Below are positions 12,438-22,676 of a stretch of 64,000 bases of DNA, piece after piece. How positions within the stretch are numbered: the first letter of the stretch is position 1; every line of letters starts with the position of its first letter. This stretch comes from Isoetes taiwanensis (taxonomy: Eukaryota; Streptophyta; Lycopodiopsida; Isoetales; Isoetaceae): NCBI GenBank assembly GCA_021234155.1, contig JAJEKV010000210.1, forward strand, positions 24,501 through 88,500, given 5' to 3'. The notes beneath the pieces are model-generated. The model saw only the letters and a program-made list of their open reading frames with translations, did not search any database and was not told where the DNA came from. The position numbers were made by a program, and so were the translations under genes.

Positions 12438-13449
12438 AAGTAAGAAATGTTTACAATATTTATTTATACATGATTTTAGTCCATGGTTACTAAATCATGT
12501 GATATCTGCTTGATGCAGAATACATATTGGGTCCATGGTCACCCTGTATGTTTGATACAAGGATGGAATGCTGCGGTTCAAGCTGTTAGAGGTTTTTTTG
12601 TTGCTGCAATAACTGATGCAGAGTTATGTTTTACTTTAGTGGCTTTAAGATTTAGCATAATCAGCTAAAAGTAGCAGTAGGCGGTCTGCCTACCTTTGGA
12701 TTCAATACTGTAGTGAACTTCTGGATTTAATACTAAGACATCTGTTGTTGATTATGGAATCAGATTATTGTTACCAAATGTTTAGAATATTCTGAGTTAT
12801 TCGGTATGGTTAAGCATATGATGATGTATGGTTCTATTTGACTTTAGCTGCCTTAAGATGTTTAAGATTTATAAGTTGGCAAAATCTGCTAAATATTGCA
12901 TTGTACTGTCTGTTGATCTTTTGAGTTAATATTATAGTATGTTTCTGGATATGATGCTAAGACATCGGTTGGTGAATATTGTGGAATGGCAGTTGTCTGG
13001 ATGTTTATGTCAGGTTATCATTTTAGAATCTTGAATTCGGATGGATGTGGTAGCATGTAAGAAGGTGATAGCTAGTTTAACAAGTACATCTGCAAATACT
13101 GAAAATATTATGAAATCGATCATGTGATCAGATGGATGTACAAACCCATAAAAGGATATTGGTTGGTTGTCAGATATTGAACATATTATGGCAGGAATTC
13201 ATGGAGATTCAGTTGTTCGGATTGATGTAATCACTAGTAAAAGGAGATTGATGTCTAGAAGCAGAAGTTAACAGACTGTCTCAATTATGTACTGTATTGA
13301 TAGTTCGGTACAGATGGTACAGGTTGGATCAGACATGCACTGGAGTTATATGGAAGGGTACCAACACAAAAAGGATACTAATGAAGCATTCATTTGCTGA
13401 AATAATTGATAATATAACATCCATACTAATTGTTAGGCTTTGATATGCA

Positions 13450-14399
13450 GGAAAGATGAGGTGGAGGGAAGAATGGTCATTCACGGACCTTGTGGAAGAA
13501 AAAGGATTGTTTCAGAAAATGTTAAGGCAAGGGATATGGTCAGGATACATTTTCTCTTTTCGTCCAAGGTGCTGGATAAGATTAACATAAGGAATTCAAT
13601 CAAAGATTATCTGTATGAAAGATTAGGAGACTTCGGGCTGCATATGATTGAAAAAACAGGATTTGGTTGGAGGTATGATAAAAAACTTCTTGATTATGTA
13701 TACAAGCCATATATGATTTTTGCGGATGATAAAATTCCAAGATGTGTGTGCCATATGCCGGGGATGAGTAGTTTTATTGACCACAGGGTAGGGCATGTGA
13801 GAACGATGGATCTCTCCATCATAAAATCCAAAGAACTTAGGAAAATGTTCAGTAAAGGGTTGAACTTTATACCAGATAAGATACTCAATATTGAGGACTT
13901 TATGGAAGATATCAAAAGTGGTCTACTCCGGTTTTTTGAGCTACATGAAGCTAAGGGAAGTTGGTTGCACCCAGATGAAAAAAGAGGTATAATGAAGAGA
14001 CTCTTAGAGAGGTTTAAAGAACAGGCGGAGAAAATGGCTTTCTTGCATCAAAAAAATCTAAGAAGGGCCAATAATAACAAAGCAGAAATAGGTATGGATT
14101 GGTTGGTTAGAAATCTGTATGTTGCAGGGGTAGATAAAGCTAGTAATGTCCCCTGCTTTATATGTCCATGGCATATTAGGGATATGGCTAGAGAAAGGAT
14201 TCATGGCAAAGATTTTGAATTAGTGAAGTGTACTAAAGGGGAGATTATTCTGCAGTTGAGTGCAGAATTGGATGAGAAGTTTGGTCTAAAATGTCCGTAT
14301 GAAGATAAAATACCATATCTTCTGGGTACTTTTAAGGCGCATAAAAATGAGTATAGATGGATTACAAATGCTAATCGGACTATTTTTGTTGCCATCTAA
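13450..14399 (+). CDS. PLE reverse transcriptase, N-terminal part
   Basis: Opens after a good acceptor (ttgatatgcag). Features in order: a Cys pair with PRCVCH, then GHVRTMDLSIIKSKELRKMF, a 'GHV..DL.I..N..LR.....GP.F' type segment I associate with PLE proteins; VAGVDKASNVPCFICPWHI, the 'DKA.N...CK' type segment; and LLGTFKAHKNEYRWITNA, equivalent to the 'K.HK....RPI' RT finger motif. The frame ends at a stop (14397-14399), just where the next RT motif should follow, so it is broken by a frameshift or intron. Together with the next block it forms one RT. Confidence 0.75.
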
Positions 14400-14479
14400 A
14401 ATAGTGACGAGGGCTTAGAGGGATTATTGAGGTCCCGCAAAAGCATATATATGATGAGATTAAGCAGAGTTAATGTGAT

Positions 14480-15461
14480 GCTCTGGGGCAAAAGTTAATC
14501 CATTTTGGATTGTTAATTCATCTATGAGGTTATGCTTAATCAGGAGAAGATATATGATACTTTTTTCGGTGATATTTGAAGTGCTATGAGAATATTCCGC
14601 TGGAAGGAAATGACGGGATCTGTTATGTGATAGGGGAAATCATAAATATGGCTGTGGGGTTTATGACAGGTAATAGTGATGAGGTCAAGTTGTGGTATAG
14701 GGTGTTTGATGATGATGTTCTTTGTGTTTGGGATAGGAAAAAACAGGAAGGAAAAACATGGTCTTATATGGATAAGGATATGTTTTATGATCTTAATGTT
14801 TGGCTGTTAAAGCATTGCTTTGGGACACAAGGATTAAATGTTTGGAGGCAGGCATGTGGTATACCAATGGGGTTTGCTTGTTCCCCAGAATGGTGCAACT
14901 TATATCTGTCTTATTTTGAGATGAAGCATATCGAGAAGTTGGCCCGGAATGGAAGGTTGGAATCTATTCTTAAATTTAGACATGCTAGAAGATATATGGA
15001 TGATATCTTCATACCTAATGGAGGGAATTTAGAGGAATTTTTTCAAAAGGATAAGGATACAGAGGAATGTTTTAATATATATAACCTGAAGATTTTGCAG
15101 ATTAAAGATGAAACTGAATATAGGACATGGGATGGAGGTGTACGAGGGGGAGGTAAAGGTAATTTCTTGAATGTTACGGTTGAGGTTACAAATAGGGGAG
15201 AAGGGAGTTTTTGTACTAGAAGATACGATAAGAGGGATAAGTTGCGGTTCAAAGTAAAAGAAGTTCATACATGCATCGGGTTGTAGACCATATCTTAATG
15301 CAAGTAGGGTTATTATCTCACAAATTATGCCATATCTATATGTGCATTCGGATCATGTGGCGGCGGCCCAAGACATTAAGGGGCTTATTCAAGAGTTTTT
15401 GGATAATGGATTTGATAAAAAAGATCTTATGGAGAATGTGCTCAGGCAATTGAACAATGGA
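14480..15461 (+). pseudogene. PLE reverse transcriptase, palm and thumb (frameshifted)
   Basis: About 14480-14570 reads AKVNPFWIVNSSM, then shifts frame to YDTFFGDI, and after one more shift continues KCYENIPLEGNDG. Together this is RT motif A, with the catalytic Asp in FFGDI. 14576-15286 is open and holds GIPMGFACSPEWCNLY (motif B) and RRYMDDIF (motif C, the two catalytic Asps), followed by FCTRRYDKRDKLRFKV. The thumb continues in another frame from 15327 (YVHSDHVAAAQDIKGLIQEF, then NGFDKKDLMENVLRQLNNG). At least three frame breaks are visible. The last codons run into the GAA tract. Confidence 0.8.
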
Positions 15462-15623
15462 GAAGAAGAAGAAGAAGAAGAAGAAGAAGAAGAAGAAGAA
15501 GAAGAAGAAGAAGAAGAAGAAGAAGAAGAAGAAGAAGAAGAAGAAGAAGAAGAAGAAGAAGAAGAAGAAGAAGAAGAAGAAGAAGAAGAAGAAGAAGAAG
15601 AAGAAGAAGAAGAAGAAGAAGAA
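15462..15623 (+). repeat. (GAA)54 microsatellite, in frame with the RT
   Basis: 162 bp of pure GAA, directly after codons for NNG of the RT. In the RT frame it encodes about 54 Glu and then NKWDEGYYYLLRP-stop, whose stop lies in unit D (15663-15665). Confidence 0.98.
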
Positions 15624-16332
15624 AATAAATGGGATGAGGGGTATTATTATTTGTTAAGGCCATAGTTGGGGCTCTATAGGGTTAACGGGCAATTTAATAT
15701 TCTTGATGGCATTGCAGATGGATAATATAATATAATGTAATTTGAACGTGTGCCCTGTAGGCTTCAAGTTGGGGGTAATGTGGCTATCTCATGGTGAAAG
15801 GGTGTGTGTTATTAGACGTTGGAAAGGTGTACCATAGGAGTCATGCTTCTCAAAATAATCAAGGGATGTATTGTACAAAAATCAAAAAAGAGGGGGGAAG
15901 TTAAAGGTACGGTTTTGTATGGTTTTGGTGGTTGAATGTTTAAAATTATTAATGGGAAAGCTATGGGTCACGATGTCTAATGGTTTTGTAGGAAATCAAA
16001 TAAGGAGAAGGACGTGATTCATGAGGCCTAATGGGTGTGTAGGGGGTAGTATAAGGATAAGAATATTAATGGGAAAACCTAGGTATGAATTTGAGAAATA
16101 CAATTAAGTTAAGAAGCCTTTAAGATGTAATGGTTAAGATATGGAAATTATCAAGTTATGGGTAGAAAATTCAATGGTCTAGGTCTTTGGCGAAAAAAAT
16201 AGCGATGAGGTTATGGCCGGAAATTTCCCTGGCCGCGTCCATGACCGCCGGAAGGATCTTGGGAAAGTATGCATGCCGATAGGGATTTCTAGATTTGGCT
16301 TACAGAGGATTTGCAGTCAGTCGGTGATGCAT

Positions 16333-16342
16333 CTATAAAAGG
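16333..16342 (+). promoter_or_regulatory. TATA-like box in unit D
   Basis: ctataaaagg, same position as in unit C, 84 bp before the ATG of the small basic ORF. Confidence 0.45.
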
Positions 16343-16416
16343 AATGGAAGGAGCAGATGGTATTATCGTGGTTTTGGTTTGTGGTGTTGGTGCAAGGAGA
16401 AAAAGAGCGATACAAG

Positions 16417-16659
16417 ATGCCAAAGGGCAAGTATGAAAGAAAACCTGGTAACAAGAGCAAGGCACTGGCGCTGGCGGGCAATCTACCGCCGAAGAAATTT
16501 GCAAAGGTGGGCTATGAGAAAAAGCAGGCAACGTTTCAAAAAGGGCCACGACAAGAGGCCAGTGGAGGCAACAAAAATCAGGTCAGGTTATGCTTGATTA
16601 GAGTTTACAGTTTTGTTAGTGCTATCTGCTTACGGTTTAAGGATGTTGAAATATTATGA
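16417..16659 (+). CDS. small basic ORF of the PLE leader, copy D
   Basis: MPKGKYERKPGNKSKALALA, then LPPKKFAKVGYEKKQATF and a Gln/Gly/Asn-rich end, through the possible splice donor at 16581/16582 and on to a stop. The first 55 residues are strongly basic. The open frame also extends upstream to 16357, but this ATG is preferred because it is shared with unit C and follows the TATA-like box. No family recognised. In this truncated unit there is no downstream exon to splice to. Confidence 0.4.
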   Translation: MPKGKYERKPGNKSKALALAGNLPPKKFAKVGYEKKQATFQKGPRQEASGGNKNQVRLCLIRVYSFVSAICLRFKDVEIL

Positions 16660-17382
16660 GTAATACTATGAGTAATAAAACTGATCTAAGAAGTATCGGG
16701 TAGGTGTATATTGGAATATAACTTAGTGGAAAATGGGTGAGCTGGATTAAGATGTATGGTTCTTATAAGGTTATTGTTGCTTGGGTCTGGTTGGGGTAGC
16801 CTTTTGTTAGACTGTATTGGGTTGCTTGTTTATGTCTGCATTGTAAACATGTGGGTAGGTACGTTTGTTGTTTACATGGTGGGTATTCTTCCCTCTTTTT
16901 GTTCTCTGGTTTTGCCCATTTGTATTTCCTTTTTTTTGTGTTTGTTTGTATAGATCCTTGTTGGGTTCTAGTGCTGGGTTTTGCTTAGGGGATCGCTTGC
17001 ATGTTTTTTGTGTTTAGTGGTAAGAGGTTTAGGTTGAGTTTAGTAGGGGTGGGTTAGTCGGGATGCATAGGTTGAGTGGTCTGGTTTCCGTTTGCTTGCT
17101 TGTTGCTTGTTGCTTGCTGGTTGCTTGTCCGGACACCGCTATATGTGGTTAATTTTGGTTAAAGGTTCTACGTTATATATTTGTGGATGTTGCTCATTCT
17201 TATAATGATGGTGTTTTAAGAATGTATGGTTATGGATGAAAAGGAGGGCGTTTGCCGGTGGTAAGATTATGTGGATGATGGCTTTAAAGAATAGGTGCTA
17301 GATTTTGAGTAATGTATTTAAGATTATTGGCTTCAAGTTGTTGGTATCTTGAATGGTAAGACTATATAAGTGAAAAACTAGA

Positions 17383-17495
17383 AGTGAAGGGCGATGAGCC
17401 ATGTAGTTCTACTGCTTACCTGTCACCCCTCTCCTCGTTACCATTTTGATGCTAATGTTGGTCTGTTTGGGTGCAGGTAACCAGAACTACATCTC
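17383..17495 (+). ncRNA. conserved structured hairpin, copy D (best preserved)
   Basis: gaagggcgatgagcc, then outer stem 17401-17410 (atgtagttct) with 17483-17492 (agaactacat), inner stem 17416-17422 (ttacctg) with 17474-17480 (caggtaa), and 17424-17428 (caccc) with 17469-17473 (gggtg). The apical loop is about 40 nt. The leading cgatgag could also pair with ctcttcg (17493-17499) with one mismatch, which would make a longer-range helix; copy A does not preserve this clearly. I find no hammerhead core (CUGAUGA/GAAA) around it. Confidence 0.75.
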
Positions 17496-17864
17496 TTCGT
17501 AGTTTTTCTTTGGTTAAGTAGCATGTATATGCTATTCAAGAAGCGATATTAAGGTTGATGTACAAGAAGACTGGTTGATATTTTATGAGAATACATTTAC
17601 TCAAAATTGTATTTGGTGAGATCCTTCCAGATTGTGCTGTATGAATATTATAAAAATAAAGAAGTTTTTTAATTTGGTGGTTATGGTTGACTGAATAACA
17701 TTAATACATTTATCTAGTTTGAAAATGAATATATGGGGTTGGTATGCCTTTTTAGTTGTGGCCTAGCTAAAAACTAGGATGGACTTTGGGAAAAAGTTTT
17801 TTTCTTGAATATAATTGTAGGTTGTTTATAACAGTCTATAATGATTATCTGGAAAAAACTTATC

Positions 17865-18022
17865 GAAGAAGAAGAAGAAGAAGAAGAAGAAGAAGAAGAA
17901 GAAGAAGAAGAAGAAGAAGAAGAAGAAGAAGAAGAAGAAGAAGAAGAAGAAGAAGAAGAAGAAGAAGAAGAAGAAGAAGAAGAAGAAGAAGAAGAAGAAG
18001 AAGAAGAAGAAGAAGAAGAAGA
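17865..18022. repeat. (GAA)n microsatellite, about 52 units
   Basis: Last GAA tract of the array, at the 3' end of unit D. Unrelated sequence follows. Confidence 0.98.
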
Positions 18023-18484
18023 GATTTTAACGTCACGCCACAAGGCAAGGGGGTTGTTTTTGTATTTTTGTATATTTTTCCCTATGGTTTTTATATGATT
18101 TGGTGGCCATATTTTACAAGGTGTACTAATGTGTACATCTAGAGTGCGCACTGTATTTTCACTTTCTAATTTCATATTTGTAATGGTTTAGACCCATGTT
18201 TGTGCCATTATGTTATGTTAATGGCCAAGATGGTGAGTCCTTAATCAAGGGCTCACAATAAACACCCTATTTCCATAGCCCATGTAATTTTTTTTTTTAA
18301 ATCAAACGCAACATTCAGATGACGAGCTCATGTATTCTAGGGTTTCCATTCTTCTGCTCTTCGAGCTTGCCAATCCTTGCACTTTGGCCAACACATCAGC
18401 AACAGTCCCCCATGCATTTACAAGGGGAAACAAGAGTCAGGCTTGGTTTGTGGCCTGGTTCCGGTGATAAATCTATTATAGGTC
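18023..18484. other. no recognisable feature
   Basis: AT-rich spacer between the GAA array and the small-LTR cluster. A weak open frame from 18319 runs into the LTR copy and is not credible as a gene. Confidence 0.4.
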
Positions 18485-18786
18485 CCTTACATGCCGAGGC
18501 CCATGGTAGGCTGCTTTCGGTATTGAACCTTGAATGTGCACGTGGGGCATTCGAGACCGGCATAAATGGGTAGAAAGCGACTACTCATAAGCGTCTAGGC
18601 GGTTTTGCCGGTTGGCTAAGGGCATGTGGGTTAGGAATGCTACAGACCTTTGTAGCGTTCTAACCGGCATGCCTAACCAACTAGGCAAAGCGTCTGAGAC
18701 ATTTATGAGTAGTTAACTACCCATAACGTCTAGATGGTTTTGCCCAGTTGGCTAAGGGCATGTCGGTTAGGAATGCTACAGCCTAC
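18485..18786. repeat. inverted LTR fragments forming two nested fold-backs
   Basis: Fragments of the small LTR seen at 19077-19234 occur in alternating orientation: about 18485-18650 (reverse), 18651-18715 (forward), 18716-18780 (reverse), then 18787 onward (forward). Each neighbouring pair forms a palindrome with arms of about 65 bp around 'ggttaggaatgctaca'. This suggests repeated inverted duplication or nested insertion at the LTR end. Confidence 0.75.
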
Positions 18787-19234
18787 TGTAACGTTCCTAA
18801 CCGACATGCCCTTAACCAACTAGGCAAAACCGTCTAGACGTTTATGAGTAGTCGCTTCTACCCATTTATGTTCTCGAATGCCCCATGCCAAGGTGCAATC
18901 AGTCTACCATGGGCCCGATCTGATCTCTCCCACTAGAACTATGCTCGTCCTCGAGCATCCAAGGCTATACCATGTCTATGTCATACCATGTCACAATGAT
19001 TACCAAGTCTTTTGCAAATTACCCATGCATATAGGCACCCATGGAGATCGAACTCGAGACCTGCTCTGATACCAACTGTAACATTCCTAACCGACATGCC
19101 CTTAGCCAACTAGGCAAAACCGTCTAGACGTTTATGAGTAGTCGCTTCTACCCATTTATGCCGGTGTCTCGGGAATGCCCCACAGGCACATTCAAGGTTC
19201 GAATACTCGAGCAGTCTACCATGGGCCCGTTACA
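18787..19234 (-). mobile_element. TRIM-like miniature LTR retroelement
   Basis: Direct repeats at 18787-18917 (internally shortened) and 19077-19234. The latter is bounded by TGTAAC...GTTACA. Between them lie only about 160 bp. Next to the right repeat is gctctgatacca (19063-19074), the reverse complement of TGGTATCAGAGC, the primer site for initiator-Met tRNA. Next to the left repeat is a pyrimidine run (tctctccc), a polypurine tract on the minus strand. These are the parts of a non-coding TRIM element read on the minus strand. Confidence 0.75.
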
Positions 19235-20051
19235 CCTTCTTTTGGTTTTTGGTCGGTAGAGGGTAAAAGCTTGGTAGATCTGGTATGAGAGCATGGCCAG
19301 TGATAAGAATCTCGACTTCGGCCAGTGGTTATTCTGTAGCAACCGATTTCATCTCCATCAGAGCTCTTCTGCTTCAAAAATAAGCAATGTAACTACTCCA
19401 TCAACCCCCTAACCTTCACCCCAAGCCTGTATTTCCACTACTTATATACATGGATTTGTTTTTTGTGTATCCATTTGTTAGAGAGTTTTTCTTTATTTGT
19501 GAGTCTGGCATTTCTTACTCTGTTGATCGTGATGGTCCCCTGCACGAAATGCACCAAGGAGCCCTTTGCCACTACTGGTTCTCCTAACAGAACAGAGTGT
19601 GTATGACATCTTTTCACTTGTATATAGGCCATGGAAGTTCCATGAATCCTTCTGCAGCTAATGCTTTTCAGGTGGAGTCTCAGCACGCAGATTATGAAGT
19701 GGAGCTGGTTAGACCTCTTCTGATGTCGACATCTTTATCTCCTGAGGTCAAGGACATGTGAGAAGTTTTTCGAGCGATAGACATGCAACATGCTCTTTTA
19801 GTGGAAGATCTAATATAAAGAGGCGATTTTCTATTTTTGAGTCCTATTGCCCTATGTAATCCCCATGATCTTGTTCCTACTTTTCTTCTTCTTATATCCC
19901 CATTTTAACTTTATTCCCTGTAATGCGCCTAAGTTTATGCATTTGTTAATATTTATGTCATTGTATATTTCATATATCCCCATATTAACTTTTTTCCCTA
20001 ATGTGCCTAAGTTATGCATTTGTTAATATTTATATCATTTCCGTATAAGGG
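19235..20051. other. possible LTR-element leader, otherwise no feature
   Basis: tggtatgagagc at about 19280 differs by one base from the tRNA-Met primer site and could mark another decayed LTR element on the plus strand. No coding frame supports it. Confidence 0.3.
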
Positions 20052-20149
20052 AATGTCCCTTTACTCAACATTCTGGAGGTGGAAACAGGGCGACGCGCGT
20101 CAGCGCGGAGCCCTGTTGACACCTCCAGAATGTTGAGTAAAGGGACATT
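20052..20149. repeat. perfect 29-bp inverted repeat hairpin
   Basis: Arms 20052-20080 and 20121-20149 are perfect complements, extended by acagggc/gccctgt (20085-20091 with 20109-20115). The loop is GC-rich. Probably a fold-back element or MITE remnant. Confidence 0.85.
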
Positions 20150-20164
20150 ACCTTTACGTGGAAG

Positions 20165-20338
20165 ACAGTTACGATCCATTCCGTCGCCAAGAATGTTGGG
20201 TAAAAATCCGGAATGTTGGGTAAAAATCCGGAATGTCAGGTAAATGCATCAAACTAAAATTTATTAACATTCCTGAATTAGAAACGCGCCACGTGGCAAG
20301 GCGCTACTGGTGGACGCGGCGGAATGGATCGTAACTGT
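20165..20338. repeat. 19-bp inverted repeats 136 bp apart
   Basis: acagttacgatccattccg (20165-20183) is the reverse complement of 20320-20338. A 20-bp unit starting cggaatgttgggtaa is repeated in between (about 20190-20240). It lies directly beside the preceding hairpin; both may be parts of one non-autonomous element. Confidence 0.6.
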
Positions 20339-22676
20339 TTTTTACTTGACCGTGGACTTGAGCTGGAGTTTGGTTTTTATAGCCATCATCTAGACCATGG
20401 GTTGCATTTTCTTAACATATATAATTATTGGAGGGCGATTCTATGGTCACGACACGTCAGCTTTTTTCGTGCGCAACACTTCTATAGAAAATTTTTGGAC
20501 ACGTTGCAAACTTTTCCGGCTATGGCATGTTTGGCAACTGTGGCAACCCAATTCGCTGAAGCATCTCCTCCGGCTATGGAATCGCCCAGCGCCCCATCGC
20601 CAAGCTTGGATGCCAAGCTACATCGCTTATCTGCAATCTTCGCGCCATCTTCGCAATCTTCGCTTATCTGCAAATTTCTGGAAGAGAAGGTTCCAGAAAT
20701 GTTTTGGGTTTTGCCAAATATGCAGCTGGGTTCCTTCTTGCCGGCTATGGCATAGCAAACAGGGGCCGGAACCTTCTTTCTCAAGCAATCTGGCCCTTCT
20801 TGGCTATGTTGGGCTCAGTTCCGACCCCATGCTCTTGGGTCTTCTACAGAACTACCGTAATAAAATATAACGTTCAGATTTCTCATGCAATTTTTTCTGT
20901 CTCTTAGCGGACACTAATTGTCTCCATCTATTGATGCCGCGACGATTTTGAGAGAATTTTGAGTTTCTTGAGCTCAATAATCCTCAAGAATGCTATTTTC
21001 CGCAACCCACAATGGGTCTTTTCTGGGCCAGGAATTTTTGTTACGTGGGAGCTTTGTTTTTAGACGAGTTTGTGAGGATTAAACTTTAAGCCAGATTCAT
21101 GGAAAAAGATTGAGGGCTTCCACATTTTTGAAAGGATTTGGAGACTTGGGAGTTGAACGGATTTGGAGACTTGGGAACAAGCTGTAAAAGCAAAGGGATA
21201 AGTTAACATGTTGAGAAACTAAGTGCAGCAGGAAAATACGGTACTTTATTCATCATGAAAACACAAGAAAAGATTCTGGTGACACTCACAACCAAACTCC
21301 AGAAGCATATTTGCCTGAGAAAATGGGGCATACCGTTCCTTTAATAAAATCTCTGCAACAAGGTGTGATTTTTTTTCGGAGGCAGAGGATTCGAGTAATA
21401 GAAGGAAAAAACAAATTTGATGTGATGTGATTGAAGCGATTCAAATAATGAAGTGCAAACCCATTTCGATGGAGGAAAAAAATTTATCCAGATTGAGGAT
21501 ATCGTAAGAAGGATGAAGATCAAGAAAAAGTTAGAAATAGACAGATTATTAGAAAAATTGAAAACCTTAAAATGATTCGACTTAAGCCTTTGTTGGGAAT
21601 TTGCCTGTCTACAGCTCCTATTCTAACTTTGCCTTCTCGATCTCAAAAGGGCTTTTGCCATGAGTTTTTGGATCGCATCCAATCAAGTCTAATCATAGCC
21701 ATTCATTATCTTTTTAACATTTGACTTCAATAGATAAAGGATTAATAAGTGCCAATGAACATCAACCCATTGCTTCTCTTTGCCACAAGAACAGATCTTG
21801 AACCCTTAATGCTCAACAAGATCGTTCTCTAATCATTGAAAGGAAAATGTTTGTGGTGGCATATGCCTTCATGTTCTGCAGCATATGCACTCATGTCAAA
21901 CATTTATGCCAATGCTCACATGAAAGATGATGTGATTAAAATTTAAACTTCGAAAAGATTAACAGGTGTTGAGTGGGAGGAGATGGATTGAAGTGGTAAT
22001 ACAACAGCAACCAAGCAACCAGCTTCTTAAATTGTCTTTTCACATATAATTCCATTTCCTGCAAGTAAGATTTGAATCTATGGTTCCATTTCATAGATAT
22101 CATGCTATCATATCATAATGACACGTATTTTAATAGACTAATTTATACCCTTCGTCATTCTATAGGGGGGCAATGAAGCCCACTTCGAAAATGAAGTTAA
22201 AATGTTGCACCACAACTATCAAAAGTTGCATTTAATGTTTGAGCTTTAGGCAAGTTAGAAAATATGTAAGGGCTTTTTTCATGATAAAATACTTTAAGGG
22301 CCTACCATGCTTTGAACTCATATTGTTTCTAGATATTCAAAGTCTGATATTGAAACATGGGGCATCATGTCTCCAAAGATTGTTGTCACTGCTTAGATAA
22401 AGGGTGTAAGTCTGTTACCTTGAAATGTTCTCCAACGATGTTTAAGTTGTCATTTATACAGAGATGATACAGAGATCAGCTAGACCTTTGCAAGCTAGAA
22501 ATGAGATAACAAGCAGTTATTTGTAGAGATGGCTACCACTTCCTTTTTTCAAGTAAAAAAGTTCTGTTAATGAATGCTATCGATCCATGATGGGGTTTAA
22601 GCCCCATTTTGCAAGCCCATAGCTGAGATCCTTTTTTGACTTGATACAAAAATCTACTTTGCTATGAGTTGGGTAA
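20339..22676. other. no recognisable gene
   Basis: Several overlapping ORFs at 20324-20907 have no recognisable motif and contain repeated words (ccggctatggcat, aatcttcgc). The rest is AT-rich with no coding signal that I can see. Confidence 0.4.

Larger units (their letters stand above)
8518..15623 (+). mobile_element. Penelope-like retroelement, about 7.1 kb, degraded
   Basis: Layout: GAA tract, about 2.26 kb of noncoding/leader sequence (unit C), several interrupted coding blocks, an RT domain, then a GAA tract. A second copy of the leader (unit D) follows directly, so the coding part is flanked by about 2.3-kb direct repeats, as in the pseudo-LTR arrangement known for PLEs. The RT has the YMDD box and PLE-like neighbouring motifs. 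No GIY-YIG endonuclease was found before or after the RT, which would place it with endonuclease-deficient PLEs (Athena/Coprina type), although low-quality frames could hide one. Frameshifts and stops interrupt the coding part. Confidence 0.8.
15624..17864 (+). repeat. PLE leader / pseudo-LTR, unit D
   Basis: Second copy of the 2.25-kb leader, directly downstream of the PLE coding region. It aligns end to end with unit C. It lacks any coding continuation: at the point where C enters the coding region, D ends in (GAA)n. Confidence 0.9.

Noticed and set aside
5526-17495. Hammerhead ribozyme in the PLE leader
   Set aside because: PLEs often carry one, but I found no CUGAUGA...GAAA core around any hairpin copy or its reverse complement.
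17774-18175. Long ORFs (poly-Ser, poly-Arg, poly-Glu) across the last GAA tract
   Set aside because: Microsatellite artefacts; unlike at 15462 there is no RT frame leading into them.
19062-19075. tRNA gene suggested by gctctgatacca
   Set aside because: Only the last bases of initiator-Met tRNA match, next to an LTR end: a primer site on the minus strand.
20324-20907. Possible host gene
   Set aside because: Overlapping ORFs in all frames with repeated words and no family resemblance; more likely repeat-derived.
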